64,000 bases of DNA from Cryptomeria japonica (GCF_030272615.1 NC_081408.1:623160383-623224382); one strand, 5' to 3'. Counted from the first letter of the stretch, positions 1 to 14,019 are shown. The notes: generated by a model from the letters alone, not told the origin. Translations and numbers: made by a program.

Positions 1-299
1 AATTGTCAATTTGATTCAATGAAATGTTGCCACAGAGCGAATTTCTCGTTCTGCTCATTGTGGGTGTGAATCATCAGTCTCATCACGTTCGGTTAGGCAT
101 TATTACCCTAGGAATGCTATTTTTTTACCCCCCCCACTCGGTCGAATTCTCAGTGCCATACCCTACTGATGTTGTCCCTTGAGTGCCCTAAGTACGAAAA
201 ATTATCAAAATTTGACAAGCTGTATCTCAGAAATCATGGTGAAGAGGGGGAAAGATGGAAATAGGATATAATGATCAAATGTAATGAAATAAGCAATAA

Positions 300-1017
300 A
301 AATTTAATAACATCAAAAGACCATTATACATGAAGAATAGACCATCAAAAAACCACCACAAACATGAAAAACCTCCAAGAATTATGCCTTGATCATCCAC
401 AACATGCTACAACCATCATGTTGGCCAAGAACATGAAGAATATCACTAGATTAAGAAAATATCCAATAACATGCACAAAAATCAATGTAGACCACCAATA
501 TGCATAGCACACAATCTAGAAACATCCATACGCAACTTCAATCACACCGCAACAACCACAACAACTCGTATTACTAGAAACATCATCATCTTTCCATCGG
601 AGCGCAAGAACATCAACATAATTGACTCAAAAACTAAAATATTTTCTTATGGATCTCCAAATCACAAACCAATTGAATTCAGGACACACGTCAAAACCTA
701 AAATACATCTCACACATCCACAACCAAATATATTACAATTCTGGAGCACAACAAACAGATTCATAGAAACTTCCAGTAGCAAACAACTGAATAACCAACC
801 TTAATACTAGATCTCATAACTTGATCAAATAATTATGCGGACCATTGAAAGTTTAGTTGAATCAACCAGAGATAAGTATCTCAAAACCCATTAAACTACA
901 TTAGCTCATTTGCAACACACAGGCTCAACCAACTCAACCAGACTAGCTGCAATACTGAAATACATATTGTCTTCACATATGTTAATGTCATTGACAACAT
1001 ATTAGCCAATATCCAAC
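300..1017 (-). repeat. Decayed LTR fragment related to element A
   Basis: On the minus strand this stretch begins at 1016 with TGTTGGATATTGG, close to the TGTTGGATATTAG that opens the LTRs of element A (4673 and 23846). At 380-500 it again matches the complement of element A's LTR middle part (24360-24480), including the motif GATCATCCACAA and the following CATGAAGAA. No second LTR or internal region is visible next to it. I read it as a truncated or solo LTR of the same Copia family, much older than element A. The small open frames across it are chance. Confidence 0.55.
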
Positions 1018-4000
1018 AATGTTTGGTGTGTCTTTGTGTTTTTTAAATCTCTATTTGGATAACCCTCGTTGCTCTGTTGGTGCAAGAAAACAAAGGGACC
1101 AACCTTGTTGCGAAATTCCTCTATTTGTATCTCACTTTCTCTATATTGTGTATACATTTTGTGTCATAAATGTGATCCTTTTGCAAATGTTCTTTTGTGT
1201 TATCTACTTAGGGATGATGCAGAATTTTGAGATCTATTTTTGGACTCTTCCATGTTGACCCAAAAAGACTTGTCACTTGTATTATTCATCTTATGTGCTC
1301 TTCTTCCTTTGTGCTTGTAGCTCCACTACCTTTGGGGGATGAGGTCAATTCAATACAATCATACTTGATATCCATGATTTATTTGATGTGCATATTGACC
1401 CTAGCTAGTGGATCTTTTATCTATTATCTTAAATTGTGTCTTGTAAACCATCACCTTTTTTGGCCAATTTTTTTGGGTATTTCATTTTTGAAATGTGGTT
1501 GTCTTTTGGATGTATATATGTTACCTTAAATAAATTTCTCCTAATAAGGCATACACAACCTCTTTAGCATCGGAGAGTACACTCTGCTATATGGTACACT
1601 TTGTGCACACACCATGAGGTTTACTTTATACATTTTGATCACACACCATGATATGTTTGGTGCACATTGCAACAATCACTTTGTAGTTGATTTTTATGTG
1701 GATTACTTAGTAAGCTAAGGATTTTCTTTGTAATATTTATGTTTGGTGCATGTTACAACACACATTTTTTGAAGTCACGTTCTTTTAAATTATTTAACAA
1801 ACCTAGGTTTTTCTTTGTAATCTCTCTTTGTGCTAACATGACTCATACTAAGAAACTCCTTAAGAGAATAATAAGTCATGTCTTATCTCTCTTTCTCCCC
1901 TCATATGGCTCATGGTAGGCAATGCCTTACTAAACCTATAAGCCATACCTCTTCTTATTTCTTGCATGTTCTATGTGTTTGACCATTGTTTCTCATTTTA
2001 TCTTAATGTTTTAGAGAAATGGGATCCTAAGTTCTTAGGGGCTTGGTATTTCTCATCTCTTTAGTGACTTGGTGAAATTCTTTCAATGCTATCATGTACT
2101 TTACTGAGAGTATGAGTATAAGGCCATACTCCTTCTAAAGTGAGGGTTAAATGAAATGTCATAAATTGTATCCTCAAACAATTTAAAGCTCAAATAGATA
2201 TCACCTTGGAATGTTTCCTTCTTTATCCTAATTATGCATGATTCTACTTAGACCAATGCCAAATATTGGGTCTTTTCTCAATACTTTTATTTCTTGACCT
2301 TGTCCCAATCTAGGAGGACTGGACTAGGGTCCTCCTAGACTAGGATGCCATGCATCATATTCTAAGGAAAAGGGATCAAAATTCGAACCCTTTAATGGTG
2401 AAAAAAATGAGCAGTAAAAGATACACAATGTCAACCTTCTTCATAATTTTCAACAAATTTTATGAGGTTGAATATAAAATCAAGAATTATCTCCTCATTT
2501 GAAGCATCTCACATCAATGAATTCAATTCATATCAATCATTTCAATTGAGCATGCAATCAAGCATCTTCAATACAATGAAGGAGAGGTCAAGTATTCAAT
2601 TTTTCAAGCATTCAAGATGACATTCATTATCAATTTTATGTGAAGGCATGCATGAGTTTCCACCTAGCAACATCAACTTTTCATGGAGAATTTAAAGTGA
2701 GGAGATTCATAAGGTAACCCATCATCTTTGGAGCTTCTGCACCAAGCATATTTTCAATCGGGCTACTTTGTCCCTTCTAAGGTCAACCATCAAATCAACA
2801 TTTCATTTCAGATCTACCCTTTTCCCTATAAGGGAAATCTCTCTTTTCTATGAATTTTTCATTATAGGGTTAATTCCAAACCCAAGGTTTGACCTAGGAA
2901 AACCCCTATAAATCAACACCATTTTCCCTCCCATATGTGTGCAATTCTTAGATTTAGTAGAGAAGTATAGATTCAAAAAGTACAAATTCAGACAAAAAGT
3001 TATAGACTTTGAAGAAAAACAAAAACCTAGATAGTGGTAACTATTGACATTGTCTAACACTTTTTTGATGAAATTTCAAGACATTTTGATAAACATCCTA
3101 ATCTAAATCTATTTTCAATAATTGCATTAGACATCTTTGGGATTAGGATCCCTATTGACATAGTCCAACACTTTTGAGCTCAAATTGCAGATATAGGTTC
3201 ATTTCTATTCCCTATTTATAGATTTGTACTTAAAGTGTGCATATATATTTTGTATCTTACTATTTATGTTGATTAATGTGAATTTAAATCATTAGACCTA
3301 CTCCTTACATTCCATCATTCTATCTTATCCAGTTACATCTATACTTAATAAGGAACCAACCAATCCATTCTGCCCAACTCTCCTAAGCATTTTTTATTGG
3401 GCCTATTGTTTATTTTCCTAATGTGGGTTGATGTCAATGGGTTTGATTCCTAATTTTCATGTTTAGACTAGTGAGCCCCCTTGCACCACTCTACACATTC
3501 AAACCCCTAAAAGGAACATAGATCCCAAGTGTTCAATTCTCCTATTAGGGTTGTAGATAAACCTATTTATGTTCCCAATTGTCACATGTGGACAATTGAT
3601 ATATTTGTTTGCATCCATAGGCTACGAACCCATTAACACATATCACAATTTGCATGCCTTCCTCATAGGTGACAAATGAGCATTATGGGAGCAACATGTT
3701 AATAAAAAATATGGATTCTTCTATCCATACTTTAGAGGATTCAAAAAATTTCATATGAATGACAACTCTAAGACTATAGAAAAATCTATTTGGCTTCTCA
3801 TGTGAGGGTTGGCTTAAAGGAAAATAAGGACACCACTAGAAGCAAAATAGAACAAATCATTAAGATCTTTCCTCAATTTCACTAAGATTGCATACAGGTG
3901 AAAAGGAATATAATTAAATCTTATCATGAAACGACACTAAGATATTCTAGGAATGGAAATAATCTTGAATGGTAAATGCCATTGTGCATCCATTTCAGAT

Positions 4001-4672
4001 TGTAATATTTTTTTCATTAGTTATTAATTAGGAGTTTTGAGTAGTGTAGTTGTCCTTATGCACCTCTATGTGTAGTTAATGCACTTTATCTTTCATTATT
4101 CAATATTTTATATGAGGCATGGCTCCCTTATGTCTAGCTTATCAAGAAAAAAATAATAATTTATAAATAAATTAATGCCACTTTATTCACTACTAAATAC
4201 TAAAAATGATTTGTGAAAATTTGTTAATCATATTTTAACAAAATTTAGAGTTATAATTTTGATTAATACATTTAAAAATAAAACATATCTAACTTAGGGT
4301 AATGACATGCTTGTGTAGTTATTTAATCATTGTACTTCTTGTAGAAGAATAGAATTCAATTTAAATGTTTGACTATAACTATATTATATAAGTACTCTAA
4401 TCACAATTTTTAAATATATCATTTGACGTAAATGTAATATAATAAATCTAAAATTTATCTTTCTTCCTTTTCACAACTAATACATAAGCTAATTAATGCA
4501 TGATTATTTTATATTATAAAGAAAACTTATTCTTGCAATTGTTAATATATAATAGGAAATGCATTCTTTCATCTTGATAATGGATCACAAAGTGTGATTC
4601 AAAATGTTGATGCAAAAAATCACACACAATCACAACCAAAAACAATAATTCAACAATCTAGAAGGAGGTATA
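1018..4672. other. Intergenic DNA, no gene recognised
   Basis: AT-rich DNA with only short open frames and no recognisable protein motif. A CCCCTATAAATC box near 2906 and two similar phrases (TATTGACATTGTCTAACAC near 3041, TATTGACATAGTCCAACAC near 3152) hint at an old LTR leader, but no element ends could be fixed. Confidence 0.5.
4668..4672. repeat. Target-site duplication of element A, left copy
   Basis: GTATA directly precedes the 5' LTR. An identical GTATA follows the 3' LTR at 25157-25161. A perfect 5-bp duplication is usual for Copia integration. Confidence 0.85.
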
Positions 4673-5981
4673 TGTTGGATATTAGAGTTGTTGGAATGTG
4701 TTGTTATCATTAATGCCAACATATTTCTGTGTTCTTGTGCTTCTGTGTTGCAGTAAGTTGGTTTGGTTGGTATATTGTGGATGTGTTGATGCAACTTTAA
4801 GGATTCAAAGATTAGGATCTTCAATTGATTCAACATGAGTTTCAGTGTTTTGGAAGGTGATCTGATCGAGTTATGAGGTCTGGTATGAGGACTGCTTTTT
4901 ATGTTGGTTATGTGTTGCAAAGTTGTGATTTCTCGTTTGTGTTGATTTGGAATTGATTCATTATGTTGTGCGGATTTTGGAGTGTGTTTGGGACATTCAT
5001 GTGTGTCCTTAGTTCAAGTGGTTCATGATTTGAAACTTCAAAAGCGTATCTTTCAGTTTGTTAGCAAGTTATGTTGGTGTTCTTGAGCTCCAGAAGGAAG
5101 TTGGTGATGATTCTTGTAATTTGTGTTGTTGCGAAGGAATTCACGTTGCTTGTTGATTTTTTGGATTGTTCTCTATTCTTGTTGCTAGTTCGCATTAATC
5201 ATTGTGAGCATTATTGAAGATTTTATTGGTCTGGTGGTGTTCTTCGTGTTATGTGACATATTCAGTGGTGTAGAATATTGTGGATGATCTTGGCGAGTTA
5301 TTTGTTGGTGTTGTATGTTCGAGGTTTTGGTTTAGGTCCTTGTTCTGTCCTTGTTGACATTGTATTGATCCGATTATTGATTTATGTATCATATGATGTA
5401 ATTTTGTAATTAGGTCTTATGTGTTGAGTCAGCCTTGAGGTTAAGGTTGATGATATGTATAAATAAGTGTAATATCCATGTAAGTTGGATGTCTATGTAT
5501 TATATGTGGGAACAAGAAAATTGATCTCTCGATAGTGTGTAGTGAAGAGAAGAGAAGTGTTGTAGAATAAACAAGTGTGCTTAACTAGAACTGTGATCAG
5601 GCATTTGGAGATGTTACTCTTTTAATTTGGATTGGTGTCTGATATTTGTAAGGCAATGTGCCTTCCCTGGTTTGTAGCCCTTTTCTATTTGTTTGAGTAG
5701 TGAGCTCTAGGTAGTGTGCCTGAATGAATGTGCATTCCACATTGTAATATTTTCACATACTACTACAAAGTATCATCATATTGTGGGTAGGTTCCCGCTG
5801 TGTTTTCTCCCTTAATCGGGTTTTCCACGTCAAAATTTGTGTGTTATGTGTATTGTTATTGCGGTGTTCATCTTTATTCTTGATTTTGATGATCTGATCT
5901 GAAGTTGTACTTAATTTGTTTAAGTTTGGTGAAAACTGATTCACCCCCCCTCTCAATTTTCCTTCATTGTTACTGCCAACA
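4673..5981 (+). repeat. 5' LTR of element A
   Basis: Starts TGTTGGATATTAG and ends CCAACA, with the canonical TG...CA termini. A TATA-like box (GTATAAATAAG, about 5456) is a likely promoter core. A C-rich tract followed by TCTCAATTTTCC precedes the end. It pairs with 23846-25156, at 1309 against 1311 bases. Confidence 0.92.
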
Positions 5982-5983
5982 AT

Positions 5984-5995
5984 TGGTATCAGAGA
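5984..5995 (+). promoter_or_regulatory. Primer-binding site of element A (tRNA-iMet)
   Basis: TGGTATCAGAGA lies three bases after the 5' LTR. It is complementary to the 3' end of plant initiator-Met tRNA (TGGTATCAGAGC) except for its last base. This is where minus-strand DNA synthesis is primed. Confidence 0.9.
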
Positions 5996-6037
5996 TAGAT
6001 CCTTCGAAAAAAGATTGATCGTTTTAGGAGATCCAAG

Positions 6038-6950
6038 ATGGCAATTGTTTTTTTTGAGAAGGAGAATCTAAGATTTGATGGAACTAGTTACACCAAATGG
6101 AAGAACTAGATGGAGTGTCACTTGAAATGTCTTGGAGAAGATTATTGGAAGATCACAAAGAATGTCTATAATATTCCTCAGAATGGTCCTGGAACCGCAA
6201 ATGAGATCAAGTATGTTGAACATAACATAAGAGCCAAAGAAGCATTGTTAAGTGCCTTGACTGATTCAGAGTTGACTAATGTTATGGGATTGTAGACTGC
6301 TCATGAGATTTGGGAAAATTAGAAACCTTGTATGTAGGAGACAAACATGTGAAATTTGCTAAATTGAAGAGTTTGAAAGGAAAGTATGAGTTGCTAAGAA
6401 TGGGAGAAGATGAGAATATTTCATCCTTCATGGCTAAAGTGAATGATCTTGTTCTGAATATTAAATGTGTCAGTGGAATCATTGAAGAAGATGATATTGT
6501 AGCTAAAGTGTTGAGATCCTTTCCCCCGACTTACAAACACAAAGTTGCTACTATTGATGAGATCGGGATTGTGACCACTTTAACAAGAGACATGTTGGTT
6601 GGTAAGCTTGTTGCTTTTGAATTAAGTGAACTTGGAGAATCACATGGAAAAACTGAGACTATATTTAAAGCTACTATATTCAGGAAGCAAAAGTATGATC
6701 CAAGATAGAGTTCAACTAGGGTTTCCAAATATGAAAGGAAGATGAGAGAGATGGATGAATAGGTAAGAGAATTGGATGATCTTGAAGAACTCATTGCTAG
6801 AAGATTCCCTAAGGGAGCCAATAAGTATGAAGGGAAGTTACCTTTGAAATTTTTTTCATGCAATAAGATAGGACATTTTTCTTCTAGGTGTCCAGAAAGA
6901 ATGTCAAAGTATGATAAGACTCACAAGCCTAATCACAAGTATAAATACTA
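6038..6950 (+). pseudogene. Copia gag of element A, decayed
   Basis: Codes for the capsid/nucleocapsid part of the polyprotein. Translation from the ATG at 6038 gives the plant Copia gag opening, with a LRFDGTSYTKW-type motif, then an in-frame TAG at 6107, another TAG at 6293 and a frameshift near 6300-6325. It then continues as a gag core (LKSLKGKYELL, ENISSFMAKVNDL). A zinc knuckle near 6850-6895 reads FFSCNKIGHFSSRC: the first cysteine of the CX2C pair is replaced, so the CCHC finger is broken. The same gag N-terminus occurs in element C. Confidence 0.85.
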
Positions 6951-6954
6951 GAAG

Positions 6955-8980
6955 AGGTGTTATTATGCTATTGATGAAGGTGTGATAGATTGCGAGTCTA
7001 AGAAAGGGAATTCAGAAGATGAATATGTATTCATTGATATCAAGGAAGATAATCTGGTACCTATTGATTCTACAAGCTGCATTATTGAAGAAAAAGCCTT
7101 GGCTGCTAAGATTGAAGAGAAAGATGAATGGGTGATTGACAACAGTTGTTCACATCACATGATAGGTGATAAAGGTAAATTTGTGAATATAGATAAGTAT
7201 GGTGGCGTTATAATAAGATTTTGAGATGACAAAAGTTATGTAATATGTGGTAGAGGTTCTATTTCTCTTGATGGTAAGAATAATATTGATGGTGTTTTAT
7301 ATGTTGAGAGTTTGAAGAATAATATTTTGAGTTTTGGATAGATGGTTGATAAGGGATATGATTTACAGTTCAAGAATGGGAAATATAAAATTCTGATTAG
7401 CTTCGGTATAGAAATTGCATCAGGAACTAAAACTAAAGGTAATATCTTTCATCTGAGTGCTGGTGAGAAAAGTTGTTTGGTCGCTCATTGATGAGAGTTG
7501 GTTATGCAATAGAAGGATGTGTCATGTTAATTTTGATTGCATGGTTAAGATAAGTTCTACTCAAGCTATTAGAGATTTACCTAAGATAGTGAATCCTACT
7601 AATTCAACATGTAAAGAATGTCAATTGGGAAATCAAACAAGAATTTTATTTAAGAGAAAATAATATACATCTAATGGGATATTAGACCTTGTGCATACTA
7701 ATTTATGTGGTTCTTCTAGGGTGAGAAGCTTGTAGGGTGACAGATACTTTATGTTGTTGATTCATGACTACTTTAGAATGATGTGGGTTACTTTTCTAAG
7801 GGATAAATTTGAAGCACTAGAGAATTTCAAAAATATTCACAGCTAAGTTGAAGAAAAAGACATGATTGAAGCTAAAGTTCTTGAGATCTAATAGAGGAGG
7901 ATAATTCACTTCCAGTGAGTTTAATTCCTTTTGTGAAGAGCATAGAATTAGGAGATAGAACTTATTTGTTCTACGAACCCCTCAGAAAAATAGAGTTGTT
8001 GAAAGGAAGACCATAACTATTTGGATGCTACTAGGGATATGATGATTGAAGGAAAAGTTATACATATCTATTGGAGAGAAGTTGTTAGCATTGTTGTGTA
8101 CACATTCAACTAGGTGCACATAAAAGGTGATTATGGTAGACCCCTTATGAGTTATGTTTTGGTCATGTTCCTACAGTTAGATATTTCAGAATCTTTGGAA
8201 GCAAATGTTATATCAAAAGAGATGAGGATATAGGAAAATTTGATGCAAGATGTGATGAAGAAATTTTCTTGGGATATTCTACTAAGAGCAAGGCCTACCG
8301 GTGTTACAACAAAAGATTGAGAAAAATAGTGGAAAGTGCAAATGTGAAGGTTGATGGGTGCCATGAGAAACAAATCAGAGCATTTGGATATGAATCTGAT
8401 GATCAGGATATTAGTTCAAAGCACATGTAGACTCTGAGCATAAAACAAAGTGATCCGGAAGAGTAAATCTAGATGTTGGTGGTGGTGAAGAAGTTCAAGA
8501 AACTGAAAATTAGAACAATAAGAAGACCCCTAGGTATGTAAGACTAAATCATTCAAAGATTCAGATTATTGGTGATAAAAGTAAAGGTGTAATGACTAGG
8601 AGAAGAATTGCTACTAAAGAGATATGTCTTATTTCCAAGATTGAGCCTAAAGATGTTGTTGAAGCTTGTAAAGATGAAAATTGGATAAAAGCTATGGAAG
8701 AAGAGTTAAATCAAATTGAGAAGAACAATACATGAGATCTTATTCTGAAACCTAAAGACAAGAATGTAATTGGTACTAAATGCATATTTAAGAATAAATT
8801 GAATGAAGATGGAGAAGTTGTTAGAAACAAAGCAAGACTGGTATGAAAAGGATATTCACAGATGGAGGGTGTTGATTTTGAGGAAACTTTTTCTCCAGTA
8901 GCTAGAATTGAAGTTGTTAGATTATTTCTTGTATATGCTGCTCATTAGAATTTCAAAGTATATCAAATGGATGTGAAGTC
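6955..8980 (+). pseudogene. Copia pol of element A, part 1 (protease, integrase, RT start)
   Basis: The protease signature near 7129 reads WVIDNSCSHH; the catalytic D-S/T-G triplet has become D-N-S, so the enzyme would be dead. The GAG-pre-integrase zinc region follows near 7500-7640 (RMCHVNFD, CKECQLGNQ), then the integrase core to about 8100. The reverse transcriptase begins near 8620 (WIKAMEEELNQIEKN, then [14 protein letters not shown]) and is cut at 8980 by element B. Many TAG/TGA codons and shifts break the frame. The gene resumes at 22330. Confidence 0.85.
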
Positions 8981-9865
8981 TGTTGGCAACAGACACTCAT
9001 CTGGGCTAATGGTGTTGTCATTTATGGCAACACACATCATTTCAGGTTGGATACTTAACTGGTACTCACCGACATTCAAGGTTTAACATCTGGCACTCAA
9101 GGTAACCGGAAAGAAAAGGAAATTGGCATTTAGGGAAACTGATAAATTTGGAACCAATATTTGGAGGCCGACATAGGAGATTGATCTAGCAATTTAATAC
9201 AACAATGGTCAATGGCAACGGTCACAAAGATTAATGTTTTTATTTCTGTTTACGCCGACATGTAAATAATTTTTAATATGATTGTAAGCCGACATAAGGC
9301 ATTTATGTTTATGTATGAAAGTGTATATAAGTCAGTTTGGTTAGGTCATTTAGAAGATATAGATGCGATAGGTTATGTGAGCGATATTTTGATCGACATA
9401 ATGAAAATGTAAAGATCTGTGGTACTAAGCTACTGGTAAGGAAGGATACAGTGTAAACCGGTACAGACAGTTCTTAAACTGGAACTCATCCAACATATCA
9501 GATGCATACTCTGAGTTCAGATTTTTGTTTGTAATTCAATATTTCATATCTGTAGTCAGTGAGGCTCATTTGTAACAAGCAGTGTGCCTTCCTGCATGTG
9601 TAGGCCCCTCTTGTAATATTTATTTATTTAGCCAGTGGATAGATATTGTGGGTCACCAATCCCATTGTGGTTTTTCCTCTTTAAGGTTTTCCACGTATAA
9701 ATATCAATGTTATGGTGTTGATTCTTGTGGTTGTATTGTTATTACTTGTTGTTACTTTATTTTATGCATACCGGTTAATAAGTGGATTTGTTAATAAGGC
9801 TAAAAATACTCTAACTGGCAGAACACTAATTCACTCCCCCCTCTCAGTGTTCTTGGATTCCAACA
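8981..9865 (+). repeat. 5' LTR of element B
   Basis: TGTTGGCAAC...CCAACA. A TATA box (GTATATAAG) is at about 9329. It lacks a roughly 40-base block present in the right LTR near 21830-21870, so one of the two has suffered an indel. Confidence 0.9.
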
Positions 9866-9867
9866 GT

Positions 9868-9879
9868 TGGTATTAGAGC
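9868..9879 (+). promoter_or_regulatory. Primer-binding site of element B
   Basis: TGGTATTAGAGC follows the 5' LTR by two bases. It differs from the initiator-Met primer site (TGGTATCAGAGC) by one C-to-T change. Confidence 0.85.
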
Positions 9880-9989
9880 ATGGTGCCTTGGAATAAGTCT
9901 AACAACTTGAGGAAGATCCTAAATCCAAAATATATGGAGATGAGTATAGAGAAGGAACTTGAAGTAGCACTTGAAGACTATGATGTTGA

Positions 9990-12900
9990 TGTCAGGATAA
10001 CCAGTGAATAGCTGAGAGGGGGGGGGGGTTAATCCATTGTTAACAAATTATAATATTTAATCCATTGAATAACCTTTGACCAGATTAAGTACCGATAAAG
10101 CAAAACTAGATACCAGTAAACACTGCAACTTAACAAATAAACTGATAATCAATGCAAAACAACCATACAGCATAACACCATGGTTTGTATGTGGAAAAAC
10201 CAGAAAGGGGAAACCACGGTGGGAAGCCTACCCACAGTTAGATGATACTTCTGCAGAAAGTATGTGTTACAATGAGGGGCCTACACATGCAAGAAAGCAC
10301 ACTGCCTAGAGTGTACTACTCATTACAAAAGAGGTTAAAACCACCTCAAGATGAATGGACAACCATCCAATAGAGTGAACTGCTAGAGATAGCATCTACC
10401 ATGCTTGATTACAGTCTTGGTTAAGCTCAATGGCGGAGGACTAAATCCTCTTCTGAATCCAATTTGATCACCAATGATCGACCAACTCTTCTACCTGAAT
10501 GATATTACAATATTCGCACATTACAATCCTTGACCATGACCTTTTCCACAACTATGATACTCTACAAAGAGTTTCTACCTTTTATTTATACAAAACCCTA
10601 AGGCCTAAACCAATTAGGTCGACCACCTAAAAGATATTACAATAAGATCATTACATAAATCCATATTACAATGATATGCCATGTCGGCTTAAGACCAAAA
10701 CAATAATAACAAATCCATAGAGCATCCTAAAACATCCCGATTGTAGTACCCCATTGCCCTTGCTTTTTGTATTTTTTATTTTGTAAAAAAATAATAATAA
10801 TAATATAATAATATTTATATTTTAAATAATTTTTTTTAATTATTATTTAATTCAAGTTATTAAATAATAATTGATGATTAGTTTATTATTAATTAAATGT
10901 ATAATAGCAAATATACATTAATTGATATGCAAATTCTAATTTATTGATTAATGGATATATATAAAAATATATATACTAATTGATATTTTAGTTTGTATAT
11001 TTGAAATATACGCAAGGAAATATTTTGTTAATTTGGGAAATGTTTATCTATTTTAGTTTCTTTAAATGTATATTTTCTTAATCTTGAAAGTGTAACTTGG
11101 TTCTGGAAAAGATAAGTTTTGAGAAATTGTTTCCGAACTAGTATGGAATGATGTTTTATTTTGAAAAAATGAATATCATATTTTTAGTTGATTAATGAAT
11201 AATTGATTTTATATCATTGTGTGTTCTGCATATATTATATTTATATTAATGTGAAATTGGTTTGAAAACTCATGACGAAGTGATTATATTATTTTATGAT
11301 GCAAAATGAATTTTAATGAGTTAGTAAACCATGAGCGACATGTACCTAGACAAGGTAGACAAATTGCAACCTAATCAGATCTTTTAGAAAATTGGATCGA
11401 TTGTAACATTTAAACAATATGGAAGAAGATTGTCTTTTCCGATCTATGCCTATGCATGTGTAATTTTTCTGTATTCGCATTTGCTTAAGAAATGGCAAGT
11501 CCTTGATTGTGATGGTTGGATAATTATCATATGTTGATTTGGGTACCTGCTTATGTCCTTGATCTTGAGTTTTGGACTGTTTTCTTATGATGGTTTTGTA
11601 TCTGGTCATGTCCTTTATGCGAGTGTTGAATTGTTGGTATGTGGTTGACCATAGCTGGTCATGTCTCTTGTTAGAGTACCGTCAGTCAGTGCACCTCGTA
11701 TGAAGACTTGTTTGGCCAAGTGGGTATTCCTATCGTATTGAACTTTGTAAGCTTGATCTGGTGTATTCCTTGGTTTAGGAGTTTCATTTGATTATGGTCT
11801 AGTGTCATATAGGAAAGTGGCTTTCAAGTGAGGGTCATGTCCAAAGTGGTTGCTGGGTAACCCATCGAAAGTGTCTAAATAAGTGATAACCTAATAGCAT
11901 ATTAGAGAGTTTTTTAATGAAAACACTAAGTAAGATAATTGTGCCTCATGCATGGGATGAGGGCTAGTACAGACTCGACATGCAGTGAGAAGGCCTGAAA
12001 TGACAAACCAACAACCTTGTCTTCACGAAAGGATGTGTTGGGTCCACATGAGGCTTGGATGGGCCGGAGGTTCAGGAAAGGTTACCAAGGTAACCGAGTA
12101 GATGGGGCCAAAACCTATGGAGGCCTGCCATAGTAACCATACCAAGTTATGTGATGACACTTGTCCCTTATATTCACTTGTGTGCAGTTTGTGTTATCTT
12201 TGATAGGAGCACTATTGTGGAGTCATTTATTGTTGTTTATGCCCTTGTGAGAACCTAATATTCATGTTAGACCATGGGTTACTTATGATGGATTTCGAAG
12301 ACTTAGTTTCACGGGTGCTCCATTTGATCATTTTGTAATTGCTTCTATCATGTTCTGTTGTATCCTTTTCCTATTTCGGGATCATTCATGTATCTATTGG
12401 ACAGATATGGTCGTATGTATTGTTGGTTTATGTATGCCTTGATGGAAGGATGTAAATGATGTGAACCCTATGTATTCTTCACCCTATTATTTTATCAGAG
12501 GGGTCTTGCAGTTGAGCAGACCCAGAGATGTAGCCCACTAGGGGTGAACTCCAATATCAATTTGGTGTTATGTAGTGTTTGTGTTCATCTGTTTCCTTTC
12601 TATTTAGCATGTATGGATAACATTATGGTTAAAATGTATAATGTGGATTAGATGATGTTCATCTTAAACACATGTATGTAGTTATCTTATTAAATGTAGT
12701 AATATGGATCATGAAGCATGCAGATTTGAATAATGGAAAGTATTCATTAGTTTATAATGCAATTAAAGTATGTAAGGAAATTAGATGCATGACATATTCT
12801 TGAATGTAAGTTTGAACGTAATGTATGGTTTAATTGTAATGAATGAACTTAGCATGTTATCTATATTTTTATCCTACCGAAAGAATTTATCCTTGTTTAA

Positions 12901-13656
12901 AGTATTATCATGTAATTAAGTTAATCAACTTAATTGGATTAATTAGCATGAGTTGAGTTAAGTGTTGAATCAAGTAATCACGTTGGGAAACCCTTTAGGT
13001 GTTAGTTAAGTCTTCCGTTGTGTTATCTGAACTTATGATAACTCATTGTATCATTATGTTGTGTTTAATTTTTTTTAAAAAATATTTGCATTCTATTCTT
13101 GTGTTTTAGATTTATCCCTTCGGGGTTTCCTAGCGGGGCATTACACCAGTAATGTGTAGAGTACACGTTAGCATGATATCGGTCCATAACCTAGATAGGT
13201 ACCGGACCTATTCTGAGTCTACCACACCAAAGAAATGTCTTCAAGCAGTTGAAGCACGTTCAAAGAACATCTTCAGCATCCGAAATCCATCTAGAAGCCG
13301 CACCAACACCACTTATGCATACTGTCAAGATTCTTCAGTGAAAGCTCTGCCGGTTAAGCCTTGAACCAATGCTGGTAAGGGTTTGCCATAGTGTATGATA
13401 GCATCTGATTACCAATTCCCTACCATCTGACCAAGACATGCTCCAGAAGCACATACCACATGAAATCAAACATACTCCATAGATCCAAACATGCCAGGAG
13501 TGTCCAACAGATAGTCTCATCTACCAATAACACTAGATCTTCTACTGGTAACCAAAACCTGTCTGCCGATGCCAGTAACCAACAATATCAGCTAGTGTTG
13601 ACATCAATGACAAAATATTAATGCAACACATAATCAATTAACCCATAATGCCAACA
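9990..13656 (-). repeat. 3' LTR of element C, split by solo LTR D
   Basis: On the minus strand the LTR runs from TGTTGGCATT (13656) to ATCCTGACA (9990). D occupies 10742-13145. A TATA-like box (TATAAATAAAAGG, minus) lies at about 10580-10592. The G-tract at 10018-10030 is the complement of the C-tract near the LTR end. Confidence 0.88.
10742..13145. mobile_element. Solo LTR D (2.4 kb)
   Basis: A 2404-base block present in one LTR of C and absent from the other. It starts TGTAGTACCCC and ends GGGGCATTACA, so it has matched TG...CA ends (9 of 11 bases inverted). The flanks CCGAT and CCAGT look like a decayed CCGGT duplication. No second copy and no coding region are seen, so this is a solo LTR left by LTR-LTR recombination. 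The length suggests a Gypsy-type parent, but this is inference. Confidence 0.75.
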
Positions 13657-13670
13657 ATCTCCCCCTTTGG
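13657..13670 (-). promoter_or_regulatory. Polypurine tract of element C
   Basis: On the minus strand CCAAAGGGGGAGAT directly precedes the 3' LTR. It is the same tract as in A and B. Confidence 0.85.
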
Positions 13671-14019
13671 CATTGATGGCAAAACTAGATGTGAAAAACA
13701 TCTAAGTACCAAGACATGGCAAACAAGTCTCCCCCTATGGAAGACAACCAACAATCTCCTAAATAAATCTCCCTATGAATGATATCTCTGTAAGGTTCTG
13801 AATATATTATTATCTCACCCAAGTTATTTTTCACATCACTATCTCTGCCCCTTTGACATCAATGCCAGAAATCTGACAAAAATATCAAAGTAAGAATATA
13901 AGCTTCTAAGTCTCAAAGCTGACTACTCCCCCTGAGTAGTAGCACCACTCATCAGTACCGAAATGAATAGTATCTCTAATAATGCGTGTCAGACTGATGA
14001 CAAACTGCATCAATCAAGT

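Noticed and set aside
1019-1529. Two overlapping frames of 79 and 100 codons
   Set aside because: No start context, family motif or splice structure; composition is like the surrounding intergenic DNA.
6000-8980. An intact, autonomous Copia polyprotein
   Set aside because: Many in-frame stops, frameshifts, a lost protease D-S/T-G and the insertion of element B rule it out.
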